DNA of 64,000 nucleotides, taken from the NCBI GenBank assembly GCA_025655575.1, contig JAHXIP010000019.1, forward strand, positions 1 through 64,000, in the 5' to 3' direction. Below are positions 1 through 7,548 of this stretch, one piece after another. This DNA is from Candidatus Thiodiazotropha sp. (ex Monitilora ramsayi) (lineage in GTDB: Bacteria > Pseudomonadota > Gammaproteobacteria > Chromatiales > Chromatiaceae). Each line of letters begins with the position of its first letter. Position 1 is the stretch's first letter. Made by a program: the position numbers and the translations under genes. The notes under the pieces were generated by a model. That model was not told the DNA's origin. It was given only the letters and a program-made list of their open reading frames with translations, and did not search any database.

Positions 1-26
1 GTGTAGAGTTTGCGTTTGATAGCCAT
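1..26 (-). CDS. 5' end of a gene running off the left edge
   Basis: Reading leftwards, an ATG at 26-24 is preceded by a good Shine-Dalgarno (AAGGAGTGACCT) and opens MAIKRKLY before the window ends. Eight residues do not identify a family. It lies 86 bases downstream of the SymE-like gene on the same strand, so the two could be co-transcribed. Only the ribosome binding site and start codon support the call. Confidence 0.4.
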
Positions 27-112
27 AGGTCACTCCTTGGGATAGTATCCCCTTATCTGAGTGTCTATGAAAGGTGGGGTGTTTCAGTCTGACCCCTTTA
101 TCTGAGGTATTT

Positions 113-292
113 CTACCCTTCTGAAGCACCTGACGCCAAAATTACCAAACACCCTTTGCGAACAATGACATTGACCTGAGAGCCAACTTTAAACCCAGCC
201 TCCTCTAACAATTGCCCCTTGAGCGGCAAGGAGGCCACAGGCTTATGAGAAAAGTGCCGCACGACCGTTAGTTTGCGGGATTGTTTGTTCAT
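113..292 (-). CDS. SymE-family toxin-like protein
   Basis: A 59-residue protein beginning MNKQSRKL. The stretch from about residue 8 to the end (LTVVRHF, then a PLKGQLLEEAGF-type segment, VNVIVRKGCLVILAS) matches the compact beta-barrel core of SymE-like toxins, which resemble AbrB-fold proteins and act on RNA or nucleoid. The ATG at 292 has GGAG just upstream. A second in-frame ATG at 313 would overlap a palindrome, and the longer open frame reaching 502 would run through the divergent regulator gene and is unlikely. In E. coli symE is held down by an antisense RNA; here it is divergent from an XRE regulator across two palindromes. Function is inferred from the family, and toxicity is not shown by sequence. 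Confidence 0.6.
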   Translation of the reverse strand: MNKQSRKLTVVRHFSHKPVASLPLKGQLLEEAGFKVGSQVNVIVRKGCLVILASGASEG

Positions 293-311
293 GTCTCCAG
301 ACTCTTTAGGC

Positions 312-333
312 ATTGCTCCGAATACGGAGCAAT
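312..333. promoter_or_regulatory. Palindromic operator candidate, copy 1
   Basis: A perfect inverted repeat, ATTGCTCCG - AATA - CGGAGCAAT, in the symE/XRE divergent intergenic region. It overlaps the upstream alternative ATG of the SymE-like gene (311-313). Its core, GCTCCG-N4-CGGAGC, recurs 46 bases away. Two copies of one palindrome between divergent genes, next to an HTH gene, are typical of an autoregulated operator. Confidence 0.55.
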
Positions 334-360
334 TTTGACATTTGGCTCTGTGAAAATCAA

Positions 361-376
361 GCTCCGGTATCGGAGC
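361..376. promoter_or_regulatory. Palindromic operator candidate, copy 2
   Basis: GCTCCG-GTAT-CGGAGC has the same 6-bp arms and 4-bp spacer as the copy at 315-330. It ends seven bases before the ATG of the XRE regulator (384), so protein bound here would cover the ribosome binding site or promoter of the regulator gene. The probable ligand is the XRE protein itself. Confidence 0.55.
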
Positions 377-383
377 AAAACAA

Positions 384-593
384 ATGAACCTGGTTGGGCC
401 TAAAGTAAGGGAATTAAGAGAGAAACAGCAGCTCACACAAGAGGAGCTTGTAACCAAGTGCAACTTGCTTGAATGGGATATTAGTCGAGGAACCTTGGCC
501 AAAATTGAAGCTCAAGTACGAAGGGTAACGGATGAAGAAGTAGTTTTACTAGCCAAAGCCCTCAGGGTTGATATTAACGAACTCTACGAATAG
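384..593 (+). CDS. XRE-family helix-turn-helix regulator (small)
   Basis: A 69-residue protein made almost wholly of one HTH_3/Cro-CI domain: VRELREKQQLTQEEL forms helices 1-2, and a recognition segment around ISRGTLAKIEAQ is followed by VLLAKALRVDINELYE. There is no room for a sensory or protease domain. It is divergent from the SymE-like gene across two matching palindromes, so it probably represses itself and the toxin gene, working like the antitoxin of a two-gene module. Family assignment is secure; the partnership is inferred from layout. Confidence 0.75.
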   Translation: MNLVGPKVRELREKQQLTQEELVTKCNLLEWDISRGTLAKIEAQVRRVTDEEVVLLAKALRVDINELYE

Positions 594-612
594 CTAAACA
601 CCTAACGCCTTT

Positions 613-915
613 TTATAAAAATAAATCTGTCCCGGTTTTCCGGAGCTGAGATACTGAGTACGTATTTATTTCAGAGTCAATAATCGTGTGGTGTCGTCCG
701 CAAAGCAGAAGGAGGTTGTCAAAGCCATGCCGATCATCATCACTTTGACTTTGGTCATAACGTGGACCGTTCTCGGAAGACGCACATATGTGGGCAATCT
801 GGCCAGTAATGGTCCCGGATTCCTCCACAATAGGGTTTCGACAACCCGGAAACGCACACCTGTTCCCGGACACCGCAAACAATCGCTTCACAGTCTTTAT
901 CGAAGGAGATGTCAT
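613..915 (-). pseudogene. HNH endonuclease, C-terminally truncated
   Basis: From an ATG at 915 (MTSPSIKTVKRLF) the frame encodes an HNH nuclease core. It has a CAFPGC cysteine pair, a GQIAHI histidine segment, a DNLLLLCGRHH segment with the asparagine and histidines of the motif, and IIDSE. The frame stops about 17 residues later, at RKTGTDLFL, where proteins of this kind normally continue. The terminal residues are read through a short REP-like sequence (GGGACAGATTTATTT on this strand). This suggests that insertion of, or recombination at, that element removed the C-terminus. An in-frame start at 948 is also possible. The HNH motif is intact, so residual activity cannot be excluded. Confidence 0.5.
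617..633. repeat. REP-like motif (GGGACAGATTTATTTTT on minus strand)
   Basis: This short string is common in proteobacterial intergenic DNA near REP-type elements. Here it supplies the last codons and the region of the stop codon of the truncated HNH gene. The family link is from general experience of such repeats, and one copy alone is weak evidence. Confidence 0.35.
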
Positions 916-950
916 GACACCTAATGCCAAAGAGTTGAATATTTGCAAAC

Positions 951-986
951 GACTGGGGTCAGAGTAAATTTACTCTGACCCCAGTC
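951..986. repeat. 36-bp perfect palindrome, REP-like
   Basis: The left arm is GACTGGGGTCAGAGTAAA and the right arm is its exact reverse complement with no spacer. A near-identical copy lies at 2495-2530. The stop codon of the downstream HNH gene (985-987) sits on its right edge, so it could serve as a transcript end. Such GGGGTCAGAGTAAAT palindromes resemble REP elements mobilised by RAYT-type tyrosine transposases; no such transposase is in the window. Confidence 0.75.
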
Positions 987-1887
987 AATTGCTCCTTCTA
1001 GGTAATGGCCTGCTCTCCAATGCTGCCAAACTTGGATGCTCCGTTTTGTTTTTAGGAAGGTTGATTTTCTTCCCATTAAATCTCTCATATTCAGTATATT
1101 TTATCGAATTGGCAACAATTAGTTCGTAGTTTTGATTGATCCCTAATAATCCCAAATCGAATAATGTATGTATGTCTGCTCTAAGGAGAATGCCATTGGT
1201 GATGTGATTAGTGTTTTCACCCATATAGGGGACTATGTGAGCAGCCTCAAGGATAGGAGGAAACGTTGTTCCAGTAACCGCACATGAGTTCTCATATGCA
1301 CTAAGAAGTTTTTTTCTAAAATTAGGTTGGCCACGCCTAAGAGCTACAGACCTAGACACCTTTTCCTTGGCTTTTTCAGTATCTTCAGGAGAAAATTCCT
1401 CTGAATGGTCTTCTATATCAGTTTCTGCGACTGGAATGGTTTTGTCTTCTTGTCCAAAAATAATATTTTTCCATGAATCCTTATTAAGATCCGCCTCAAT
1501 AAGAATTCGCTTTGTGGAGTTGCCACCTTTGCTTTCGGGATCTTCTTTTTTGTCTTGCTGTGCCTTAGATATTTTTTTACGTAAGTCCCTTATGTCTGTG
1601 TCGTTAAGAGAGATGTCATTAGAACCGTCTACTTCTATAAAACGCTCTTGAGAATCCCATATCTTAAGAGCTAAAGATGAAACGATAGAAATGCGTATGC
1701 TCTTAACGTTCTGGTTTTTTAAACGTTGCAACAGTGTATCAAGCGCAATTGAGTAATCCGTATTCCTTTCATTTGGCTTGCCAATAGCTCCTCCTCTAGA
1801 CTCCATGACGAGACCAAAAGACTTTTCAATGTTCCGAATTGAAACCAGTGAATTCAGAACTTCATTATCTTCTGAGATTACGTTCAT
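985..1887 (-). CDS. HNH endonuclease domain protein
   Basis: About 300 residues. The last 110 form a recognisable HNH_2-type nuclease: FRKKLLSAYENSCAVTG, then LEAAHIVPYMGENTNHITNGILLRADIHTLFDLGLL, with the AAHI histidine, the HxxNG asparagine and the DIHTLFD histidine all present. Similar domains occur in modification-dependent and other restriction enzymes. The first ~200 residues (with an acidic, lysine-rich linker in the middle) are not recognised. The open frame extends to a TTG at 1953, but that part is read through a REP-like element, so the ATG at 1887 is preferred. It sits in a defence-like neighbourhood with a second HNH gene and a RloC-like ATPase. Confidence 0.7.
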   Translation of the reverse strand: MNVISEDNEVLNSLVSIRNIEKSFGLVMESRGGAIGKPNERNTDYSIALDTLLQRLKNQNVKSIRISIVSSLALKIWDSQERFIEVDGSNDISLNDTDIRDLRKKISKAQQDKKEDPESKGGNSTKRILIEADLNKDSWKNIIFGQEDKTIPVAETDIEDHSEEFSPEDTEKAKEKVSRSVALRRGQPNFRKKLLSAYENSCAVTGTTFPPILEAAHIVPYMGENTNHITNGILLRADIHTLFDLGLLGINQNYELIVANSIKYTEYERFNGKKINLPKNKTEHPSLAALESRPLPRRSN

Positions 1888-1939
1888 TCTTTGGTTTTTG
1901 ATTTCATTAACTTCGCCATAACCGGCGATTGAGGTAAAA

Positions 1940-1963
1940 GGGATCGGTGACAATTAAGTGTCA
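1940..1963. repeat. REP-like element, GGATCGGTGACAATTAAG type
   Basis: GGATCGGTGACAATTAAG is almost the same as the sequence at 2625-2641, and TGACA/TGTCA arms give a small hairpin. The extended reading frame of the HNH gene passes through it, which argues for the later ATG start. Confidence 0.5.
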
Positions 1964-1975
1964 ATCGTTTAATGA

Positions 1976-2015
1976 GTATAACGTTGTTATTAACGAGACC
2001 TTTGTCTTGTTATAC
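1976..2015 (-). repeat. Short attC-like site
   Basis: The 40-bp segment begins GTATAAC and ends GTTATAC, perfect inverted ends like the outer simple sites of integron attC elements (RYYYAAC...GTTRRRY, with one deviation each). It lies just past the 3' end of the minus-strand gene at 2020-2454, where a cassette attC would sit. It is shorter than typical attC sites, so the call is tentative. Confidence 0.3.
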
Positions 2016-2019
2016 ATTT

Positions 2020-2454
2020 TTATGAGTCTTCATCTAGTGAAGTACGTAACCAATACAACAATATATTTACAGCATCAGGCCTTGTGCTAATCACATAAGG
2101 ACCCCTCTCATCGTTGATAGAAATATCAGTGGTACCGAGTCCATCAAAACAAAATGAATTAATGACTTTATAATTGATATCTGGTGTTGAGCATATATCA
2201 TAACAAGTGATACGTCCTTTCTGATTATTGTTTTTATCTAAAAAATAAGAATATTTTACATGCAACTCCTTATCAATGAATCGTATTTTAAGTAAATTGT
2301 TTTCAATAACATCTAAATCTATCCCTGCAAGCCGTGCGTCAATACTTATTACTTCCTGAATTTCAGCGACAAATTCGCAAAATCTTTTAAGCTGTTTTTC
2401 ATATTCGCCTCGGATATGAGCCAATTCTTCCAATAATTCATTAGCATTTTTCAT
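2020..2454 (-). CDS. Hypothetical protein
   Basis: A 144-residue protein, MKNANELLEELAHIRGEY at the start, with a probable helical or coiled-coil N-terminal third (about 1-45) and a strand-rich remainder with no recognised motif. The start is well set: AAAGGAGAAACGG lies directly before the ATG at 2454. Base composition is AT-rich compared with the core genes in this window, which fits horizontal acquisition. It lies between attC-like and REP-like elements in the accessory block. No function can be assigned; an accessory or immunity role would be guesswork. Confidence 0.6.
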   Translation of the reverse strand: MKNANELLEELAHIRGEYEKQLKRFCEFVAEIQEVISIDARLAGIDLDVIENNLLKIRFIDKELHVKYSYFLDKNNNQKGRITCYDICSTPDINYKVINSFCFDGLGTTDISINDERGPYVISTRPDAVNILLYWLRTSLDEDS

Positions 2455-2494
2455 TCCGTTTCTCCTTTATACTCATATCGCTATGTTAACTAAG

Positions 2495-2530
2495 CGACTG
2501 GGGTCAGGGTAAATTTACTCAGACCCCAGT
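2495..2530. repeat. 36-bp palindrome, second copy of the 951-986 element
   Basis: GACTGGGGTCAGGGTAAA followed by the near-complement TTTACTCAGACCCCAGTC. It differs from the first copy by one change in each arm. The two copies bracket the segment holding the second HNH gene and the hypothetical gene. Confidence 0.75.
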
Positions 2531-2620
2531 CAACTCATATTCACTAATATTAGAAGCAATTGCTCTCTGACTCTGTTTTCATAGACGATCCACACTCTCT
2601 TCCACCCTGCTTAGTGATAA

Positions 2621-2677
2621 AAAAGGTCGGTGACAATTAAGAATACGATAGATTATCATTTGTCACCGACCCCTTTC
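2621..2677. repeat. REP-like inverted repeat
   Basis: AAAAGGTCGGTGACAAT at 2621-2637 pairs with ATTTGTCACCGACCCCTTT at 2658-2676, one base of asymmetry apart, around an AT-rich loop. Its core matches the element at 1940-1963. A long hairpin of this type fits the REP-like family seen throughout the first 2.7 kb. Confidence 0.6.
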
Positions 2678-2711
2678 CTGGACCGATTGGTCATTAATAT
2701 CTCCCTTCTTC

Positions 2712-2777
2712 ACATAACGCCCGCAACACCGGACAGTTTGGAGCGTAGTGAACGTGCGAACGAGCGCCTTGTTATGT
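2712..2777 (-). repeat. attC-like recombination site
   Basis: Read on the minus strand it starts ACATAACAAGGCGCTC and ends GGGCGTTATGT, with exactly complementary outer heptamers and an imperfectly self-complementary middle, about 66 bp in all. This is the shape of an integron attC site of the marine or Vibrio type. It lies just beyond the 3' end of the RloC-like gene in the orientation expected for that gene's cassette. No integrase is in the window. Confidence 0.5.
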
Positions 2778-2801
2778 GCATGATCACCACACATTGGCTA
2801 G

Positions 2802-5084
2802 CTATGCCATGCCAGCATGAACTACTCTAATAGCTCTCTCGACAAAATTCCTTAACTCACCATCAATGATTTGCACTTGATCTGCAGCTGGATTCGTATC
2901 GTGGTGGTACTGGCCGGCATAGTTATTAATTTCATTGAGTTCTGTCGTAATGTTCTGCGCATGAGTTAGTGGGCTGTCTTGTGCGGCATCGTTAATTAGA
3001 TTTATCACCTGCCCGAATAACAATCCACTATTTATCATCCCTGGAAAGCGCCTATGCAAATACCCTTCTAGCATCGGCCTGATAGATCTAGCAACCTCCA
3101 TGCTGCTTTGCGTAGTTCCATCTAGATATTCGCCTAATGTTCTATGGCATCTGAAGTACGAGCCTTCGCACTCCTTATCAACGTCAATCACATCAAAGTT
3201 GCTATAGCGGTTTGCAACGGTTTTCAACTTCACGCACACGACATCCTGAGGAGGGCTGACTTGAACTATGTCGTCCCGCAGGGTACGCATGAAATGAATA
3301 TCATGAACCAACACGATTAGTTGTTCACAGTTGTCATGAACTCTTTTCAATATGGCCCGGGTCTGCTGTTTACGGTTCAGATCAAAGCTACTCATGGGAT
3401 CGTCAATAACAACAATCTTATTAGCTAGATCAACGTCGGACTCAACAGATGCAACAAAGAAAGCGAAGGCCAGCGTTCTTTTGTCGCTTTCACTCAACGA
3501 AGTCTTGAAATCTGGGGTGCCTCCGGCCAGCTCAATATTGGAGCCTCGCATGTGGAGATTGTAGTTACTTCTCAACCCTCCCCGATAGTTGAAATCTATG
3601 TTCGGTATAGAAAACTGCGCACCAAAAGCTACAAGTAACTCATTAATTCTATCCTTATAGTTTTCAAGAGTTGTTTGCATGATGGAATTCAAAGCATCTT
3701 TTTTACGCTGCTTTTCCGACTTAGCTGCATTTTCTTGAGAAATGGCCAAATCAAGCCGTGAGAAAAGATCAACGACATCTTGCCGATAGCGAGTCTTCGC
3801 CATCTCCAAATTGACAATAAAATGTCGCAAAACGTCCGGATTGACCGCCGCCAAGCCTGCTTTGTAAGTCGTGATTAGGTTAACTGCGTTATCGATTCCT
3901 TCGTTGCACAACCTGACAATATCAATGAGTTTATGCCATTTACCGATCAGTTCACCCTTTTCCTCTTCGGAACCGACTGATTCAAGCAATTTAGCTTCTT
4001 TGGAGCTCCTTAAGGCATCAAGCTGGGCCCTGATCTCAGTCAGCGCATGCTTTGCCGCCTCACGATCAAATTCTGGAGGCGGAACTTCCACATGTTCCTG
4101 CCAACCGTCAATGATCGCACTAGCCGTAGCAAAACTTGCTTGAAGCCTTTCAATAACCCCGTCGGACGTGCAAGTCGATATTAGGTTGCCCAGACCAGCT
4201 ACAGAAGCCTTAAGCTGGTTGTAATCTTGATTGAAGTAGCTCCGATATGCATGTATGAGGTCGACACCATCAAGCGATTGGTTGCAATAAGGGCACCTTT
4301 CACCGTCTCCGTAGGAATAACCATCACTAATCCATCTTTCGAGATTTGGCTTTTCGTGGGAGTCTAGATGTTGTTTGACCCGCTCTTCCGCAGCAAAATC
4401 AATCTCGGTCAGAGATCTTTCTAAGACGCCAAAAATTGGATCAATTTCAAAAAGCGGTTCATCCAATTTCCTAGGCAAAGCTTTTGCCTGAATAAGCCCT
4501 ATATTCTGCGCTTCAACAATTCGTTCGTTCAAACTTTCAATCTTGGCATCCGCATCGGCCACTTCTGCAAGTTCTCGAAACTGCTGAAGTGACATGCCCC
4601 GATGGAATCCGGCCAGTTGATTCGTAAGATCTCGAACTGCCTGGGCCACAGCGAGCGCATCATTGTCAGCTTGATCGTACTCATGCTGTGCATTAACTGC
4701 TGTTGTTCCTAATGCAAACTGCAGAAGGTTTTTCCTCTGATCAGTCGTTACCTGGCCTCCTGCGTATACGTTTTGCTCCACAAAATCCGCATCGAATACT
4801 AGTAATTCAGGGTGCGGGGTGTCCCAACTAGAATTCGTGAACGCCGATTGCTGCCCATTAGAAAACTGAAAAAGGACTTCTGGCAGGTTGTTCCCATCTA
4901 TCGTTTTTCGGCGACTAATCGAACGAGGCTCATTCGATGCACATGAACGGAAAATTGAAGCAAGTGTAGACTTGCCTACCCCATTGTCAGCGTAGATAAG
5001 GCTTGCTTTTTTCAGACCATGTTGCCGACCATCTGCATCATGCAGAAGGCCAATCCCTTTAACTCTGTGGATTCTTTCTAGCAT
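2802..5084 (-). CDS. RloC/PrrC-like zinc-hook ATPase, putative anticodon nuclease
   Basis: 760 residues of the AAA_13 class. Walker A is YADNGVGKST (31-40); a zinc-hook CPYC (264-267) sits amid coiled-coil regions; the ABC signature is LSESDKRTLAF (530-540), Walker B is IVVIDDPMSSFD (557-568), and a switch histidine lies near 594. RloC and PrrC are translation-blocking defence proteins whose C-terminus carries an Arg-x3-Glu...His anticodon-nuclease triad. Here R669-x3-E673 and H727 or H728 could play that part, though the spacing differs from PrrC. No restriction-modification genes adjoin it, as is usual for RloC. attC-like sites lie on both sides. Other AAA_13 defence ATPases are possible alternatives. 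Confidence 0.65.
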   Translation of the reverse strand: MLERIHRVKGIGLLHDADGRQHGLKKASLIYADNGVGKSTLASIFRSCASNEPRSISRRKTIDGNNLPEVLFQFSNGQQSAFTNSSWDTPHPELLVFDADFVEQNVYAGGQVTTDQRKNLLQFALGTTAVNAQHEYDQADNDALAVAQAVRDLTNQLAGFHRGMSLQQFRELAEVADADAKIESLNERIVEAQNIGLIQAKALPRKLDEPLFEIDPIFGVLERSLTEIDFAAEERVKQHLDSHEKPNLERWISDGYSYGDGERCPYCNQSLDGVDLIHAYRSYFNQDYNQLKASVAGLGNLISTCTSDGVIERLQASFATASAIIDGWQEHVEVPPPEFDREAAKHALTEIRAQLDALRSSKEAKLLESVGSEEEKGELIGKWHKLIDIVRLCNEGIDNAVNLITTYKAGLAAVNPDVLRHFIVNLEMAKTRYRQDVVDLFSRLDLAISQENAAKSEKQRKKDALNSIMQTTLENYKDRINELLVAFGAQFSIPNIDFNYRGGLRSNYNLHMRGSNIELAGGTPDFKTSLSESDKRTLAFAFFVASVESDVDLANKIVVIDDPMSSFDLNRKQQTRAILKRVHDNCEQLIVLVHDIHFMRTLRDDIVQVSPPQDVVCVKLKTVANRYSNFDVIDVDKECEGSYFRCHRTLGEYLDGTTQSSMEVARSIRPMLEGYLHRRFPGMINSGLLFGQVINLINDAAQDSPLTHAQNITTELNEINNYAGQYHHDTNPAADQVQIIDGELRNFVERAIRVVHAGMA

Positions 5085-5157
5085 TCTCTATCCTGCAGCG
5101 GCGCAGCCAACTTTCCCCAATTACCAGTCTTGCAGCATGCACTAAAGAGCGACAGGC

Positions 5158-5237
5158 ACATAACGATTTGGGTTAGTGGTGAGCAAACACGGAGCGCAGC
5201 GGAGAGTTTGCGATCCACTAGACCCGCTGGTTAAGGC
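5158..5237 (-). repeat. attC-like recombination site upstream of the RloC-like gene
   Basis: On the minus strand it runs from CCTTAAC to CGTTATGT over about 80 bp. Inner arms GGGTCTAGTGGATCGCAAAC and GTTTGCTCACCACTAACCC pair imperfectly around a TCCGCTGCGCTCC apex. Together with the site at 2712-2777 it would make the RloC-like gene a complete cassette. The outer heptamers deviate slightly from the consensus. Confidence 0.45.
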
Positions 5238-5240
5238 ATA

Positions 5241-5761
5241 GATGTTTGCGCAGAGCGCGAACCCTTGATGCTGCGACACACTCGCTAACCGCACCAAGCG
5301 ACGAGCCTGCGAAACGGCACCACCAATGAGCGAAGCCACAAAGTCTCTAAAAGCTTGCCATCCTGGTTTGCGACTTAATGCATCAGATTCCCTTCTACGG
5401 AGCCACTTCATGGTGTGAGCTTTACGTTTACCTCTTTGTATGATTTGTACTCCATACATATTCATATTCCATTGAAGCCTTAACGGTTGATTATCTTGCT
5501 GGCACAAATAATGTGATATCTAGCCGGCACTGATATTGTAATAACACGCTAAATGTTCTCACTCCGTACTGTGATATGAGTGTCGGGAGCTAACGGGCAG
5601 AGATGAGGTGAATGGATCAGATAGCATCCTGCCAGAGAGGATTCCCTTAGTTATCTTTAGGTTATCAGAAGTTACCGTTAAAGCTAAATAGTCAGGAAGC
5701 TGGTTCCTGTACCGCTGGCTGTAGAATGCTCAGGGTGGTAACGGATCTGGTTGAATCTTCT
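5241..5761. other. Intergenic region without a supported gene
   Basis: About 520 bases between the attC-like site and btuD. A 121-residue minus-strand open frame (5142-5507) crosses into it, but part of that frame is a translation of the attC-like hairpin and it has no recognisable domain. No terminator with a clear U-tract or RNA gene was seen. Confidence 0.5.
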
Positions 5762-6550
5762 TTAATCGTCTTTGTGAAGCCGCCGCCAAGGCAGGCTGGT
5801 AGGTTTTAACGCGTTCCCATTGCCTTTGGTCAGTGCAATACCATAGGCATCGGCCAGATTGTTATCATTGAGTACCGCTTCTGCTGATCCTTCTGCGAGG
5901 GTGATGCCCTGGTGCAGGAGTTGGAGTCGATGGCAGTAGTGGGCGGCGAGGCTGAGGTCGTGCAAGACGACGATGACTGAGTGGCCACTTTCGCAGTGTT
6001 GTCTCAGCAGGTTCATGACATCGAGCTGATGGGCGGGATCGAGGGCGGAGACGGGTTCGTCCGCGAGCAGGATGTCGGGCTCGGTGACCATAGCGCGGGC
6101 GAGGAGGGCGCGGGCCTGTTCACCACCGGAGAGGGTGTTGAAGGCGCGATCCCGGAACGGCAGAAGATCGGTCTGCCGGATGACCCTGTCGATGATCTCC
6201 CTGTCCTTTTCTCCCACGGATTGCCAGGGCTCCAGGTGCGGGGTGCGGCCGAGTTCGATGATCCGCGCCACGCTCATGGGCCAGGCGATCTCGCTCAGTT
6301 GGGGGAGGTAGGCGATACGCCTGGCCCGCGCTTGGTGGGGGAGGGATCCGACCCCTTGACCGTCGAGGGTGAGTTCGCCGGCGTCTGGCTCGATCACACC
6401 GGCGAGGATGCGAAGCAGGGTGCTCTTACCCGCGCCGTTGGGACCGATCAGGCCCAGCATCTCCCCGGGTTGCAGTGTCATGTCCACACCCTTGAGGATC
6501 GGCCGCTGCCCACGGCTGAGGGATAGCGCCCTGCCGTTCAACAGACTCAT
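5762..6550 (-). CDS. btuD: Cobalamin ABC transporter ATP-binding protein
   Basis: 262 residues. Walker A is GPNGAGKST (36-44), the signature LSGGEQARALLARA lies in the middle, Walker B is ILLADEPVSALDP, and a switch histidine falls in VVLHDLSLA. It powers uptake of vitamin B12 through the inner-membrane permease encoded just upstream, whose stop overlaps its start (ATGA, 6547-6550). Family homology alone would also allow haem or iron-siderophore transport. Cobalamin is favoured because the operon lies behind a cobalamin riboswitch and includes a BtuB-like receptor. It is the last gene of the operon. Confidence 0.85.
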   Translation of the reverse strand: MSLLNGRALSLSRGQRPILKGVDMTLQPGEMLGLIGPNGAGKSTLLRILAGVIEPDAGELTLDGQGVGSLPHQARARRIAYLPQLSEIAWPMSVARIIELGRTPHLEPWQSVGEKDREIIDRVIRQTDLLPFRDRAFNTLSGGEQARALLARAMVTEPDILLADEPVSALDPAHQLDVMNLLRQHCESGHSVIVVLHDLSLAAHYCHRLQLLHQGITLAEGSAEAVLNDNNLADAYGIALTKGNGNALKPTSLPWRRLHKDD

Positions 6551-7548
6551 ACGCCCCTCCCTCTATGGTGCAGGATCAGCCAGAGGAAGAAGGGGGCGCC
6601 GATGAGGGAGGTGACCACGCCAACCTTGATCTCGCCCTCTACCGGCAGCAGGCGTACCCCCATGTCGGCGAGCATCAGCAGCAGTGCGCCGCCCATGGCG
6701 CTGGGGATCAGCAGCCGGCTGGGCTGGTAGCCCACCAGGGGACGCAGCAGGTGGGGTACCACCAGGCCGATGAAGCCGATGGCGCCGGTGACCGAGATGG
6801 CCGATCCCACCGCCAGGGCGACGGCGAGAAAGAGGCGTCTTCTCAGATTGGGCAGGTCGGCGCCCATGGAGCTGGCGGTCTCTTCCCCCAGGGTGAGGAG
6901 GTCGAGGGGGCGGCCCTGTCGCCAGATCAGCAGCCAGCCCAGCAGGGTGCCGGGGAGGAGAATCCACAGTTCGTTGCGGCTGACATTGGCCAGGGAGCCG
7001 AGCATCCAGAGGGCGATCTCCTGCACCGCGTAGGGGCTGGGGGCGAGGTTGAGCAGCAGGGAAACCAGGGCCAGGGCGAAGGCGTTGACCGCCACCCCCG
7101 CCAGGATCAGGGTGAGGGTGCCCCCGTCACGACCGGCCAGGAGGTAGACCGTCAGGGTGGCTAGCAGGGCTCCCGCCATGCCCCCTAAAGGCAGTGCGTA
7201 GGCGAAGAGACTGGCGACGCCGAAGTAGAGGGTGATCACGGCACCGAGGGCCGCGCCGCTGGCGCTGCCGATCAGACCGGGGCTGGCCAGGGGATTGCGC
7301 AGCAGGGATTGCATCACCGCGCCGCAGAGGCCGAGGGAGGCCCCGGCCAGTAGGGCGACCAGGGTTCTCGGGATGCGCAACTCGGTGAGGATCAGGCTGT
7401 AGACGCCGGGCTTGTCGCCGAAGCTCTCCTGCAATGCCTGCATCAGCGGCAGCGGTTGACTGCCGATGGTCAGGGAGAGCAGGGCGGTGATGACGATGGC
7501 GCCGCCGAGGGAGAGCATCAGCCGGTGTTGTCTGATGGCGGCGATCAT
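6547..7548 (-). CDS. btuC: Cobalamin ABC transporter permease
   Basis: 333 residues of FecCD/BtuC type with about ten hydrophobic spans, for example LLAGASLGLCGAVMQSLLRNPLASPGLIG (the conserved cytoplasmic segment near residues 63-91) and a late GFIGLVVPHLLRPLVG coupling region that contacts the ATPase. It forms the channel dimer of the B12 importer. Its start overlaps the end of the binding-protein gene (7545-7548) and its end overlaps btuD, so the three genes are translationally coupled. DNA here is GC-rich, which produces long false frames on the other strand. Confidence 0.88.
   Translation of the reverse strand: MIAAIRQHRLMLSLGGAIVITALLSLTIGSQPLPLMQALQESFGDKPGVYSLILTELRIPRTLVALLAGASLGLCGAVMQSLLRNPLASPGLIGSASGAALGAVITLYFGVASLFAYALPLGGMAGALLATLTVYLLAGRDGGTLTLILAGVAVNAFALALVSLLLNLAPSPYAVQEIALWMLGSLANVSRNELWILLPGTLLGWLLIWRQGRPLDLLTLGEETASSMGADLPNLRRRLFLAVALAVGSAISVTGAIGFIGLVVPHLLRPLVGYQPSRLLIPSAMGGALLLMLADMGVRLLPVEGEIKVGVVTSLIGAPFFLWLILHHRGRGV

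Noticed and set aside
5142..5507. 121-residue minus-strand open frame
   Set aside because: Its C-terminal third is a translation of the attC-like hairpin, it has no clear ribosome binding site, and it has no recognisable domain. Such frames are common across attC-type repeats.
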